Part shown: positions 1 through 8,835 of the stretch, one piece after another
Layout: every line of letters begins with the position of its first letter
Position numbering within the stretch: the first letter of the stretch is position 1
Assembly (NCBI RefSeq): GCF_018257795.1
Contig: NZ_JAERJD010000001.1
Span: 310,001-374,000, forward strand
DNA length: 64,000 nucleotides
Direction of reading: 5' to 3'
Origin: Citrobacter sp. JGM124
GTDB taxonomy: Bacteria > Pseudomonadota > Gammaproteobacteria > Enterobacterales > Enterobacteriaceae
The notes under the pieces: generated by a model
What the model saw: only the letters and a program-made list of their open reading frames with translations
Database searches by the model: none
Told to the model about the DNA's origin: nothing
Translations under genes and position numbers: made by a program

Positions 1-125
1 TTTATCCAGTCCGGCAAGTTGATACAGAACGGATTTATTTAGAGTTTTTACGGACGCTTTCGCGATGAATGCCTGAATGATCATTGGCTCAGCTACGTCA
101 GTCATGCAGGAGAGCCATCAGTGAG
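1..125 (+). pseudogene. IS3-family transposase (OrfB) fragment, decayed
   Basis: Frame 1 reads through residues typical of the DDE transposase end of IS407/IS2-like IS3 elements: an 'IQNGFI' stretch, then 'GRFRDECLNDHW'. The conserved Glu of the usual 'FIESFNGRF' motif is an in-frame TAG stop at 40-42 and the Asn has become Tyr. The motif then loses similarity within about 80 bases. Only the C-terminal part is visible and the rest lies left of the window. It is a dead insertion-sequence remnant marking a scrambled zone at the left side of the conjugative element. Confidence 0.7.
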
Positions 126-328
126 CATAGCGAGTCCTTGTCTATTTCTTATACCGCTATTGTACTCACCTAAAATGAAGATGAAAACTGATTGTACTCA
201 TGGCTGTACTCATTTTTGACTGCGCTGTTATGAGATGAGTTGATATATTACGAAAAGAAAAAATCCATGCAAGTCTTTTGATTTCATTGGGTTTTACAGT
301 CTTTGTGCGATTCACTGAGATCGCATGA

Positions 329-478
329 GACAACAGAAGCGAATTAGAAGTTGTGGGGGAGGTTCAGCACGAAAGTTATATCGCCTCATGGTTGAAATCA
401 CTGAAAGATGATAAACGCTACATTTTCAAGGCGGCCAGTGCCGCATCGAAAGCCCATCGTTATTTAATGGATTGTTGA
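329..478 (+). pseudogene. ArdC-like antirestriction protein, C-terminal remnant
   Basis: A frame open from 329 to the TGA at 476-478 encodes about 49 residues containing 'HESYIASWLKSLKDDKRYIF' followed by 'KAASAASKAHRYLMD'. This matches the end of ArdC/DUF1738 proteins, which typically finish with a 'YI..WLK.LK.DKR.IF.AA..A..A...L' block. ArdC proteins are carried by conjugative elements and shield incoming DNA from restriction. The upstream frame is closed by TGA at 326-328 and the zincin domain is missing, so this is a truncated relic. The identification rests on motif memory only. Confidence 0.55.
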
Positions 479-1147
479 GGAGTACGGGAGAAAGCATTTC
501 CCATATATCCACATAAGAGAAGCCAGTGAGCGGGGAGGCCAGCAAAGCCACACCCGCGAACGGGAGCGCCTCTGCCGTCGGGGCAAGCCGGTAGAGGTCG
601 ATTGTGGGTATGTGGACAATGCGCAGGCGCTAGACCGTTAATGACATTAAGTCGGCGAATGCTACCAGTTGGCTCTCTGTCCGCCGGCGATAACATCCCT
701 TATTCAACTGGGCCGCAATCTGTACTATTTCTGGTAAAGCAATGCGTTGTGTGGCGTTGCTGCTATCGGTGCTGCTCGGCTTGTAAATTCTTATATCTGT
801 ATCGGGTTGTCATCGGCATTCATTGCTTTGTTGGGGGTGATGGCTGAGCGGCGATTAACGTGCATCGGAGTATATTTATTGGTCAAATAAGTAACCGTTG
901 AATGGCGATCGCTGGTTACTTGCAGATCCGTGACAACCGAGATATTTATCGCTCGGTTTGGTGAGCCATAATTAGCCTAACGATGGATTGGCTGGTGAAG
1001 CAGTACGCCTCAATAGCAATGATGTTATAGCTTCATTGATCTCTGATAGAATGTTTTGCCGGGCGGTCTATAACGGATAAAATTGACGCGCATCGTGAGT
1101 GAGATAAAGGCCGCTAAATAATCATGCAAAGGGGCCGGAACGTGGTT
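479..1147. other. Gene-free decayed stretch left of mobC
   Basis: No convincing gene is seen on either strand. Short open frames here lack ribosome binding sites and recognisable domains. A sequence at 669-679 resembles the tRNA-Asn 3' end with one base missing (TTGGCTC followed by TCTG), but the match is too short to call an attachment site. The region probably represents remnants of element genes beyond mobC. Confidence 0.4.
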
Positions 1148-1894
1148 TTAAGTATAGTTTGCTAGCTCCAGATTTTTGAGTTCTTCCATAGTATAAAAGC
1201 GAAATACGTTACGGTGTTTAGCCTCCAATGTGACATGTTGGCTGTTTTCAATCACCTGTTTTATCGTGTCGAATAGCAGCATTAATGCCCGTTTTTTTTG
1301 CGCATCCGGTACGATGTAGAAAACTAAAAACCAGCGGTTTTCCGTTCGTGCTCTAAGATGGCTGGCGATAATTTGCTGATAGCGTGCTTTGGTTTTTAAA
1401 CTGCGTTCCGTTTCAATGGCGATCCGTTTGCCATTTGGCAGCGTAATTAACCCGTCAGGCCGGTGCTTTACCTTAAACTGATTTAAAAAGGTGTTACGGT
1501 CGCCATTAATCCAGTTTGTCGCGCCTTTTTGGGCCAGTATCAGGTGTACCCGTTGATTATCAAGATGGTGATTGAGGCTCCAGCCTTTTAACTTCGCCGG
1601 TTCAAACCGAGCGGGGAAAATAGTGTCTTCAGGTTGAAGTACCACGGCGATCCCATCCTGAGTAATGCCCCACAGGGGGAGTTTACCGAGGCGAGAGACG
1701 AAAATGTATTTTTGGATAAGTCCCATGCCTTCCAGTTTATTAAGCAGGAGGTAAAGCGGTTGATGTGTCTTATATCTAAAAAGTTGTTTTAGCGTGTCAA
1801 AATCGCTGTAGGTTTCCTCTTTCAAAAAATTAAGCAGTTGTACCATTTTTTCACTGTGACGGTTTTTGCGCTCTTTATTGCTCCTTATCAACAT
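1148..1894 (-). CDS. mobC: MobC-type relaxase (MOBC family)
   Basis: The 248-residue protein resembles MobC of plasmid CloDF13 and of ICEEc1/ICEKp1 elements, which nicks the transfer origin to start conjugation. The N-terminal part (about residues 15-85) looks like a winged helix for DNA binding. A restriction-endonuclease-like motif is visible: Pro146-Asp147, then Glu161-x-Glu163 within 'IAIETE', and a Lys-rich helix. This fits the reported relation of MOBC relaxases to PD-(D/E)xK nucleases rather than to HUH relaxases. It lies directly downstream of mobB with a 9-base gap and is the last transfer gene before the decayed left side. The protein appears full length. Confidence 0.8.
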   Translation of the reverse strand: MLIRSNKERKNRHSEKMVQLLNFLKEETYSDFDTLKQLFRYKTHQPLYLLLNKLEGMGLIQKYIFVSRLGKLPLWGITQDGIAVVLQPEDTIFPARFEPAKLKGWSLNHHLDNQRVHLILAQKGATNWINGDRNTFLNQFKVKHRPDGLITLPNGKRIAIETERSLKTKARYQQIIASHLRARTENRWFLVFYIVPDAQKKRALMLLFDTIKQVIENSQHVTLEAKHRNVFRFYTMEELKNLELANYT

Positions 1895-1903
1895 AGCATT
1901 CCC

Positions 1904-3739
1904 TTATTCATCAAAATCAAAAGACGACCTTTCAGTCAGTGGATCATCCGGCGTTGTCGCGGCTGTTTTATTTTTTTCGGATAACACTAAAATGGGTTCT
2001 ATTTGCTCTGCAGGTAGGTCGGTAAAGTCGAGCGGTTTTTTTATCGAGATAGGTTCGGTGGGGGAAACGTCATAAACCTGTAGCGGCTGTTTATTCACTC
2101 TTAGGGGGGAAATAAGAGATATACGGGGTAACTCTGTGGCCGTGAAAATATAGCTGACGAACGGGGGGAGGTTTAACAGCATATTGCTGTCGATATAAAA
2201 ACGCTCCGCCTGTCGTATGGTGCGTTCATCGTCTATTACTTCGGTCAGTACCCGATTCGTTTTTACTTTGCGGCTTTCATCATCCACGAGAATCGTGCCG
2301 GACATTCTTGCCACCCATAGTGCGGTGTCGGGGTCTTGTAGTTTATACACGAGTTTAAATTTGGCATTTTCCACCACTGCCCCCACCACGGCATCGCCGT
2401 TTAAATCGGCGGGGCAGTCGCGTAAATCGGCTACGGACTGGTGATCCATAATGATATGCACACCTTTATCTCGGGCTGCGCTTAATCCTTCTAGCGCGGG
2501 TCGTGATAAATGATATTTCAGTTCGGCCAGGTGAATCGCAATAGGTCGCGGCGTTGCGTTGATGCGGTCGCGTAATTCAGCCAGTTGCATCAGGCGGACT
2601 AAAATCATGCGCTGAGTGGCGATCACTTTACTATTACGCATCGAACCGATGATGTAACAGCATCCGCCATCGTCAAAAACCTTTTTTAATGCCAATCCCT
2701 CCGGCGCATTAATAGCATTTAATAAGGCCAGCTCCTCTATTTTACCGAAGAACCCTTTAATCGTTTCGGCAATGCTTTGCACATAATCGCTGTTGAACAG
2801 ATCGCGGATCGTTAGGGTCGCGTCTTCGGTGATTAATTGCGCGGTAGCGCGTGCGGCCCTGCGGTCGTCGATACGATAGAAGTCAGCGGCCTCGCCTTTT
2901 TCTGCCAGACTAAAGCCAGCTATAAACAGTTCCTCTAAATGCTCAGCTGTAATACCCTCGATTAGGTTGAGCTGATATTCCGGTCGGTTTAAATCGATAA
3001 GGTAGAAGGGTTTTCCCGCATCTGCACATGCTTTTCGGATTAAGTGTGGGGCCCATTCGTCATTCTTGGGATCCATTTCAAAAACACCCTCACCGGCCAG
3101 AATACTTTGGTAAATCAGTAAGCCGGTTGCCACCCCTTTACCCGCACCCGTGGTGCCGATAACATCGGCATGTTGTTTTTGCCAGTCACTGAGCGGAATA
3201 TATTGTGGTGCGCTATGTTCATTAAGACCGATAAATACGCCTTTCGATAACTCAATAAATTGCTCTGGGTCATAATTCTCTGTTGTTGGTAGGAGCGCTT
3301 TTATTTCTCTCACATCGGTGCGGATCTTGCGCTCGAGGCTGGTTTTTTTAACCAGCCTTCGTTTAAGTTTATCGATCTCTGGTGTGAGAATACGGCGGGC
3401 GACGCAATGGAATATAACGCCGATCAGGGTAAATAAAATCAATATCGCCCATAGCATAACGGGCGTAGTGATTTCCCGTTTTGCAGGGTAGAGAAAACCA
3501 AGTACGTAAGAGGCAGCGGGTGATAGGGTGCCAAAGATAAAGCATAAAAGAGAGAGGCAGATAATAATGCGCTGCCATAGGGGGGCTTTTTCGTGTTCAT
3601 CCCGCTTGAGCGGAATAATAAAGGGTAACGTCAACCCAGATAATAAGGCTAACAATAGCTGATGCTGTTGCATATAACCGAAGAACGCCATGGCGTTATC
3701 GGCTATGGGCATAAGCTTCTCAGTGAGTTTTTTAAGCAT
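1904..3739 (-). CDS. mobB: MobB-type type IV coupling protein
   Basis: The 611-residue membrane ATPase is expected to couple the relaxase-DNA complex to the type IV secretion channel. Hydrophobic segments lie at about residues 26-43, 56-84 and 93-112. The cytoplasmic ATPase domain follows, with Walker A GTTGAGKG at 195-202. A TraD/TraG-like 'IHLAEL' segment near residue 390 occupies the usual Walker B place, with Ala-Glu where most relatives have Asp-Glu. The C-terminal 60 residues are Pro-, Thr- and acid-rich and probably flexible. It is paired with mobC as in CloDF13 and ICEKp1. The start is just downstream of the palindromic candidate transfer origin. Confidence 0.82.
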   Translation of the reverse strand: MLKKLTEKLMPIADNAMAFFGYMQQHQLLLALLSGLTLPFIIPLKRDEHEKAPLWQRIIICLSLLCFIFGTLSPAASYVLGFLYPAKREITTPVMLWAILILFTLIGVIFHCVARRILTPEIDKLKRRLVKKTSLERKIRTDVREIKALLPTTENYDPEQFIELSKGVFIGLNEHSAPQYIPLSDWQKQHADVIGTTGAGKGVATGLLIYQSILAGEGVFEMDPKNDEWAPHLIRKACADAGKPFYLIDLNRPEYQLNLIEGITAEHLEELFIAGFSLAEKGEAADFYRIDDRRAARATAQLITEDATLTIRDLFNSDYVQSIAETIKGFFGKIEELALLNAINAPEGLALKKVFDDGGCCYIIGSMRNSKVIATQRMILVRLMQLAELRDRINATPRPIAIHLAELKYHLSRPALEGLSAARDKGVHIIMDHQSVADLRDCPADLNGDAVVGAVVENAKFKLVYKLQDPDTALWVARMSGTILVDDESRKVKTNRVLTEVIDDERTIRQAERFYIDSNMLLNLPPFVSYIFTATELPRISLISPLRVNKQPLQVYDVSPTEPISIKKPLDFTDLPAEQIEPILVLSEKNKTAATTPDDPLTERSSFDFDE

Positions 3740-4581
3740 AGTTTAACCTTTGCGTGGTTTCTCTCGATGAGGCATCTCGGTGCATCGACTCAGTGATGGG
3801 TTATCACCGAGTGGATACACCGAGAGAGGAGGGGATTGAATGCCTTAAAGCGTTGCCCGCAGGCGGGCATGTAGAGGGGGCTATAGTCCCCTCTACCAAA
3901 GCGTGTCCCATTACATGCGGGCTGGACGCCCTTATTGCATGAGACAAGGGGGTAATGTCGCGGCTGGACGCCACGCCAAAACCCCCAAGGTCAACTGCGG
4001 CACACCGTCCACGCTACGCGTGACCATCCCCGTTACGAAGTGATTTTGACCTCTATTTTTTCGCCTGCGGCTCAACATAGCGGAAATCACTACTCGCAAC
4101 GGGGATGGTCACGCGCAAAGTCGTATTATTCTCGTGCCTCGAATAATGCTCCTAAGCTTGGACGCTGTGCGGGGCAAGCCCCCCAAATAAACCGCTATCG
4201 TGGGCGATAGCTTTTTGCTCGCTGGGGCGGCAAAATTTATTCGGCTCCCCCCAACTCACGCGATTCACTGGGGTGAACGCGCGTGAGTGGTTTCGGCGAC
4301 GCTAAATTAACAATTTTTCCAAAATTGAATTTAGCTGCCTCAATCCACTTCTCGTTAACAATTCACTCTGAATTGAACGATAAGTTAAAATCAATTGCGT
4401 GATAGCTTACCCTTAGTCTGCTTCGTGCCAGGAGCGGACATTGCTAGATTCATGGTGAATTATTCAGCCGGGAGCAGGTCAGCAGCGTACTCTAAACTAT
4501 TTACTATATTAGATTAACCATTTATGCTATGCGAAAATCTTAAAATTAGTATGTGGCTGAGTTTAATGTATTGAGAGAAAA
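3740..4581. other. oriT: Candidate origin of transfer (oriT), palindrome-rich intergenic region
   Basis: No gene is seen in these 840 bases but inverted repeats are dense. At 3871-3896 a near-perfect 26-base palindrome has arms GTAGAGGGG and CCCCTCTAC. At 4016-4049 and 4083-4116 two long arms (beginning CGCGTGACCATCCCCGTT) can form a large hairpin. Flanking arms near 4001-4015 and 4156-4172 extend the symmetry. At about 4254-4290 arms ACTCACGCG and CGCGTGAGT frame a short loop. Smaller hairpins follow up to 4385. A position directly upstream of mobB-mobC is where CloDF13 and ICEKp1 carry oriT. The nick site cannot be located by eye. Confidence 0.55.
4016..4116. repeat. Long interrupted inverted repeat within candidate oriT
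   Basis: The left arm at 4016-4049 and right arm at 4083-4116 share about 28 of 32 paired bases, including a 17-base block (GTGACCATCCCCGTT plus its flank). They are separated by roughly 33 bases. It is the largest hairpin of the intergenic region and a candidate recognition structure for the relaxase accessory machinery. Confidence 0.7.
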
Positions 4582-5448
4582 ATGACTTTAACAGAACTAA
4601 AAGAAACCTGTATTTTTAGATATAGAAACTTTAACATAAATACAAAAAGAGAAGTGGTCAATTTTGAAATGTGGCATTCAAATATCGAAGGGTTGAACGA
4701 CCCATTCGAATTCCCTATTGTAGTTAACTGGGGTAATCTACGCAGCAAAGATAAGTCTCTTTTAGTTAATTACGCTTTAAAATATAATTTATTAAGTAAA
4801 GATGAGTTATCTAAAATGCTCATAGACGAAAAAAGTTATGGCGTACAGAGTATTTACAGAGTCATAATGGAAAATCTAGAACGCTCAACTATAGCATTAA
4901 ATGACTATATAAATACTTTGTTAGTCTGTTGTTTCAGTGAAAACATGGAGTCCCCCCTCATGTGGTCACATTATGCAGATGGAATGAGAGGGGTATGTAT
5001 TGCATATAACAGAAGGTCCATTGAAAATCACGAGAACTTCGATTTACAACCGGTAACATATAACACTCATCCTATAGAGTTCAATCACGGCGATCTAAAA
5101 ACAATTCCAGTAATCAATGAATTCAAATCTTTCGATTTTAAAAACTCAGAGCCTATTTTATCTGAAGGACGGTTAGTTAGATTAAAATCCCAAGAGTATT
5201 TATTTCAAAAACATATAAGCTGGAAGTATGAGGGTGAAATAAGAAATATAGTTGAACCCAACAAAAGACTTAATGGACAGCTAGTATCATTTCCAAAATC
5301 GGCCATTAAAGCAATAATAGTTGGATGTAAAATGCCTCGTCATAATGCAAGGCTGACCTTGAGATTTTGCAGAAAAAACAATCTTTCAATGTTTATTGCT
5401 TATCCTGATAAGGCTAACTACAAAGTTAATTTTAAAAAAATTATTTAA
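4582..5448 (+). CDS. DUF2971 domain protein
   Basis: The 288-residue protein shows the DUF2971 signature: 'LNDPFEFP' near residue 38, 'VCCFSENMESPLMWSHYADG' at about 113-132, and 'GVCIAYN' after it. The function of the family is not established. Members are frequent in genomic islands and near defence genes. The gene is on the plus strand, against the transfer operon. It is visibly richer in A and T than its neighbours, with many AAA and ATA codons, which suggests separate acquisition. It lies between the candidate oriT and the trbM-like gene, where it could be expressed early after transfer. That role is inference only. Confidence 0.75.
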   Translation: MTLTELKETCIFRYRNFNINTKREVVNFEMWHSNIEGLNDPFEFPIVVNWGNLRSKDKSLLVNYALKYNLLSKDELSKMLIDEKSYGVQSIYRVIMENLERSTIALNDYINTLLVCCFSENMESPLMWSHYADGMRGVCIAYNRRSIENHENFDLQPVTYNTHPIEFNHGDLKTIPVINEFKSFDFKNSEPILSEGRLVRLKSQEYLFQKHISWKYEGEIRNIVEPNKRLNGQLVSFPKSAIKAIIVGCKMPRHNARLTLRFCRKNNLSMFIAYPDKANYKVNFKKII

Positions 5449-5716
5449 CATCTTGATTGTGAAATAATATATTTCATTGTGGGCGATCTTGATTTTTATC
5501 GAAAGCAATACAATTTAATTGTAATAATTCATCAAGTGGTAAGATTTTTTCTATGAAGCTATAAATACTATTTCGCGGATGAGTTCATGAGGATAATTTA
5601 CCTCACATAGTTAAATTAATGTCCGCTCCTCGCTCATAGCAGCCCTTACAACGCTTTAAACGGCCACTTACAAACAATCTCACAGAGCCCTTTCTCTTAC
5701 ATCGATACCCCAACTA

Positions 5717-6025
5717 TCACCCTCTAATTCGCCCAAACTCCCCGATTATTTTGGCTATCGCTGCCGGGTCGGCGGTCTTGCATTGCCCCAGAAGCACTTT
5801 ACGCATATTGGATGTTTTCGATGGATCAAATCGGCCTTTCTTTTTAAATGCATTAAGGCTGAAAAAGGCTTTTTCGGCACTGCGGCATTCACTGCCGCCG
5901 CTGTTTCCCGTTACTTTTCCGTACATACACAGCACAATTTGGCATGGGTCGGCGGCAAATGTTGGTGTAGAGGTGCAAGCGGTTAGGCACAGAAGTGCCA
6001 CCGCGATGGTGTTTTCTTTCATCAT
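5717..6025 (-). CDS. TrbM/KikA-like conjugal transfer protein
   Basis: The 102-residue protein has an N-terminal signal peptide (hydrophobic residues 6-18, likely cleavage after 'TFAA'). The mature part opens with 'DPCQIVLCMYGKVTG', the hallmark of the TrbM/KikA family of small periplasmic transfer proteins. Four mature-part Cys residues suggest disulfides. The family accompanies VirB-type secretion systems but its exact job in pilus assembly is unclear. It is the last gene of the minus-strand transfer run, about 100 bases after the lipoprotein gene. A start at Met2 is equally possible. Confidence 0.7.
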   Translation of the reverse strand: MMKENTIAVALLCLTACTSTPTFAADPCQIVLCMYGKVTGNSGGSECRSAEKAFFSLNAFKKKGRFDPSKTSNMRKVLLGQCKTADPAAIAKIIGEFGRIRG

Positions 6026-6124
6026 ATTTTATTCCTTAAGGTGGTGTTGAGATAAACCAATAACGGCCGATGCCATTTGGTTGTTCTATGCCTGGGAAAC
6101 AGGGAGGAATCTGTCTTACCGCCG

Positions 6125-6529
6125 TTAGCGGCAAAGATAAATATCGGTGGTGTTGCAGATAAGGCAGTGGGTTTTGGGCCGGTAGGCGATAAGGGCTGTC
6201 GCGCCCTGTTGTCGCAGCCAGGTTTTAGCTGCAAAGAACGCCGTCGCATCCGGCGCAGTGACTGCGATATGGGTGGAATGTGCGATGGCATACCAAATAT
6301 CAGGCGTCCATTCCTGTGAATTACCCTGAAAATTGGCGATTATCCTCGACCAGTGTCCGGAGGCCACTGGCGAGCGTGTAACAAGGCTATTTTCCTGCCA
6401 TATTGGCAATGTATGGTTAATGGCCGCAAGGGGGTTATCCCATTCGATAGCTGTCGGTTTTGGCGGGGCGGAACACCCCGCAAGTAGCAGGCATACATAG
6501 AGTAAAATCCGGAGATTAAAATGTGTCAT
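6125..6529 (-). CDS. Cag12-like outer-membrane lipoprotein of the secretion system
   Basis: The 134-residue protein begins with a lipoprotein signal: residues 8-18 are hydrophobic and the lipobox LLAGC puts the acylated Cys at 19. The mature part is short, with 'TPDIWYAIAHSTHIAVTAPD' in the middle and several late Cys. The size, signal and place after virB11 resemble Cag12-family lipoproteins annotated in enterobacterial VirB clusters, but I can claim only general similarity. The start overlaps the end of virB11 by 14 bases, indicating translational coupling. Confidence 0.5.
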   Translation of the reverse strand: MTHFNLRILLYVCLLLAGCSAPPKPTAIEWDNPLAAINHTLPIWQENSLVTRSPVASGHWSRIIANFQGNSQEWTPDIWYAIAHSTHIAVTAPDATAFFAAKTWLRQQGATALIAYRPKTHCLICNTTDIYLCR

Positions 6530-7547
6530 GTCTGAAATTCTCCATCATCAAGGCGCGCTGCACCGGTTTAAAATAAATATCCCCCATGCGCCGAATATCG
6601 CCGCTAACATCAATGCTGGCGATAACATCGATGCTATTGAGGACTTTGCGCAGCAGGACCGAATAGGGGATGTTCTGGCATTCGACGTTTTGATAACAAC
6701 GCTCTGCCAGTCCGTTAATCGCCTCTTCCGGGTTACCGGCGTGTAGAGAGGTGATCAGCCCTTCATGGCCCGAGCCAATGATTTTTAAACAGTCCCAGGC
6801 TTCACCCCCGCGCACCTCGGCCAGTAAGATCCGATCTGGGTTCATACGGTAGTTAGCCTTGACCAGGCTTGCCGGGGTTACGATGGCTTTTTCTCCGGCA
6901 TCGGCGGGGTAGAAGAGATGGACGTAATTTTCATGGCCGTAAAAGCGCGTCTCCGGGTTGTCCTCGATAGTCACTAGGCGCAGGTTTCTCGGGATATAGC
7001 CGATCATCGTTTTTAGGTAGGTGGTTTTCCCCGACCCGGTACCACCTACGATAATGATGGTTTTGCCATACTCGACACACTTCTCCATAAACCGGGGAAT
7101 ATCACCGGCATGGTATAAACCTAAAAGTTCGTCATCATGACTGGCGGTTTTTTCCTTACCCATAACCCGGTCGTAAAAACCGCCGTCGATATAGGACTGG
7201 TGGGGAATTTGTATCAGGGAGGGTTTACGGAGGGTGATCGACACCGTGCCGCGCTCACAAGCCGGGGGCACCACGACCTGGCAGCGTTCGCCAGACTCAA
7301 GGGTGGCAGAGAGGACCGGCGAGGTATCATCGATATGGTCACCTTGATAGTTGGCCAGGGCGGTAGCAAAGGTCTGGCACTGTACCAGCGTCAGGGGAAC
7401 CCGGTGTTTTTGCCATACCCCACGTATTTTGGTAAATAGCTCACAGGGGCGGTTTACCGCGATTTCAGTTAGGCCATCGAGGGATAGGTAATCCCCAAAC
7501 ATGCGCTGTTTATGCTGGTGGAGTGAAATATGACTGACGCCCATCAT
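6516..7547 (-). CDS. virB11: VirB11-type secretion ATPase
   Basis: The 343-residue cytoplasmic hexameric ATPase powers pilus assembly and DNA transfer. An N-terminal domain is followed by the RecA-like core with Walker A GGTGSGKT at 168-175, an acidic 'TIEDNPE' box near 195, and the 'LLAEVRGGEAWDCLKIIGSG' stretch that carries the Walker B and His-box region ('SLHAGNP'). The length is normal for the family. It overlaps virB10 by 38 bases, so an internal start is possible but not required. Confidence 0.92.
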   Translation of the reverse strand: MMGVSHISLHQHKQRMFGDYLSLDGLTEIAVNRPCELFTKIRGVWQKHRVPLTLVQCQTFATALANYQGDHIDDTSPVLSATLESGERCQVVVPPACERGTVSITLRKPSLIQIPHQSYIDGGFYDRVMGKEKTASHDDELLGLYHAGDIPRFMEKCVEYGKTIIIVGGTGSGKTTYLKTMIGYIPRNLRLVTIEDNPETRFYGHENYVHLFYPADAGEKAIVTPASLVKANYRMNPDRILLAEVRGGEAWDCLKIIGSGHEGLITSLHAGNPEEAINGLAERCYQNVECQNIPYSVLLRKVLNSIDVIASIDVSGDIRRMGDIYFKPVQRALMMENFRHDTF

Positions 7548-8835
7548 GCTCTCCTTGCTTGAGTTTTAAGCGGTAAACGCCTGAAAAGTCGATATCTGAG
7601 CCGGTTATAATCCCAATGATATCGCCTTGGTTTTTGTAGATGGTTGGCGGGATATTGATACTGTTATCCAGCGCCGTTTTTGCCATTTCAGCGGCGGCCG
7701 TGCGCGAGTTTTCCGTGTAATCGGTATGGCGATCTGTCGATGGAGTGGCGCTTGTCGCCGCGGCGGCGACGTCCTGCACGGTACTGAGCATCATGGCGTT
7801 GCCGAAACGTTCCCAGAAATGGGTATCGATCCAGCCGTCAATACCAGCCTCGCCAAGGGGGCCGACAACCTGAGAATCAACCAACGGAATTTTTAGCCTG
7901 TTTGGGGTCCTCAATTCGGTCCACATCACAAACATCCGCGCCTGGCCGTGATTGAGGGTCCCGGTTTTGTAGATGCCACGGGCGCGGGTGCCCGCGGGTA
8001 TCAGTCGGACATGGGTGCTTTCGCTGTAAACATCCTCGGCAATCAGGCAGGAAATACGCCCGGCAACATCGGATACAAAGCGGGTCTGCAGCGTACAGGG
8101 AATATAGGTATCGACCGGAAGAGATAAATCCGGGTCAAGCCGTATACGCTGTACGCCGCTGACAGTAGACACCTGCGGTGCTGTGGGGGCGGCCTGCGCT
8201 CCCACCGGACAAGTCAGTTTTCCGCTGGCATCCATGACCAGCATTACCGGACAGGGGGTATAAGGCTGGGCAGTTGTAGGCGATATCCCACTGCCCTTGG
8301 GGAGGCTGCGTTCCGCCGTGCGCGACACTGTCGCGGTTTGGCCGCTGTTTTGCGGTTTAGAGATAGTGGCCAACGCCAGGGATTTGTTAAAGGCCACGAC
8401 GGGTGGGGCGGTCTGGGGCTCCGGTGTTGGGGGTTCGCTTGATGTGTGGTCCGGCAAACCCAGGGGATTTTCCGCCATCCCCATGCCTTGACGTTTCCGT
8501 CCGTAGCTCACTTCATCCGCGACTGTTTTTGTCGGTGCTGTCTGGGGAGAGGGGCCTTTTAAAAAATGGTTATAAACCCAATCTCCCATCCAGGCAACGA
8601 GGATCAACGCCGCCAAAAGCAGGATACCCAGCATCATAAGACGGTTTCCCCCCCGTTTTTTAAGGCTATTGATCTCGGGCTGGTGGGGTTGCACATCATT
8701 CGCGGGCGTAGACGCTTGACGCTGTGCTTGGGCCCGTTCCCGCGCTTCGGCTTCCAGCTCAGCCAGGGTTTTGGTGTTCTCGCAGACCGGATTTTCGCCC
8801 TGACGGACAGGGGCAGGTCTTTGTCTCTCCGTCAT
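7510..8835 (-). CDS. virB10: VirB10 inner-to-outer membrane scaffold protein
   Basis: The 441-residue protein forms part of the secretion core complex. It has a charged cytoplasmic N-terminus (residues 1-62), a single membrane helix at about 66-83, a long Pro/Thr/Gln-rich periplasmic linker, and the C-terminal TrbI/VirB10 beta-barrel domain from about residue 225 ('DTYIPCTLQTRFVSDVAGRI', 'RLIPAGTR'). This architecture and length are standard. It overlaps virB9 by 4 bases. Confidence 0.92.
   Translation of the reverse strand: MTERQRPAPVRQGENPVCENTKTLAELEAEARERAQAQRQASTPANDVQPHQPEINSLKKRGGNRLMMLGILLLAALILVAWMGDWVYNHFLKGPSPQTAPTKTVADEVSYGRKRQGMGMAENPLGLPDHTSSEPPTPEPQTAPPVVAFNKSLALATISKPQNSGQTATVSRTAERSLPKGSGISPTTAQPYTPCPVMLVMDASGKLTCPVGAQAAPTAPQVSTVSGVQRIRLDPDLSLPVDTYIPCTLQTRFVSDVAGRISCLIAEDVYSESTHVRLIPAGTRARGIYKTGTLNHGQARMFVMWTELRTPNRLKIPLVDSQVVGPLGEAGIDGWIDTHFWERFGNAMMLSTVQDVAAAATSATPSTDRHTDYTENSRTAAAEMAKTALDNSINIPPTIYKNQGDIIGIITGSDIDFSGVYRLKLKQGEHDGRQSYFTPPA

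Noticed and set aside
669..679. Possible left attachment site resembling the tRNA-Asn end
   Set aside because: Only TTGGCTC plus TCTG matches, with one base missing; this is within chance for 1 kb and no integrase-type arms were seen.
460..847. Two open frames on opposite strands (78 and 81 codons)
   Set aside because: They overlap each other, lack ribosome sites and any domain, and lie in a decayed stretch.
3754..3942. 62-codon open frame upstream of mobB
   Set aside because: It runs through the palindromes of the candidate oriT and is best explained by that structure.
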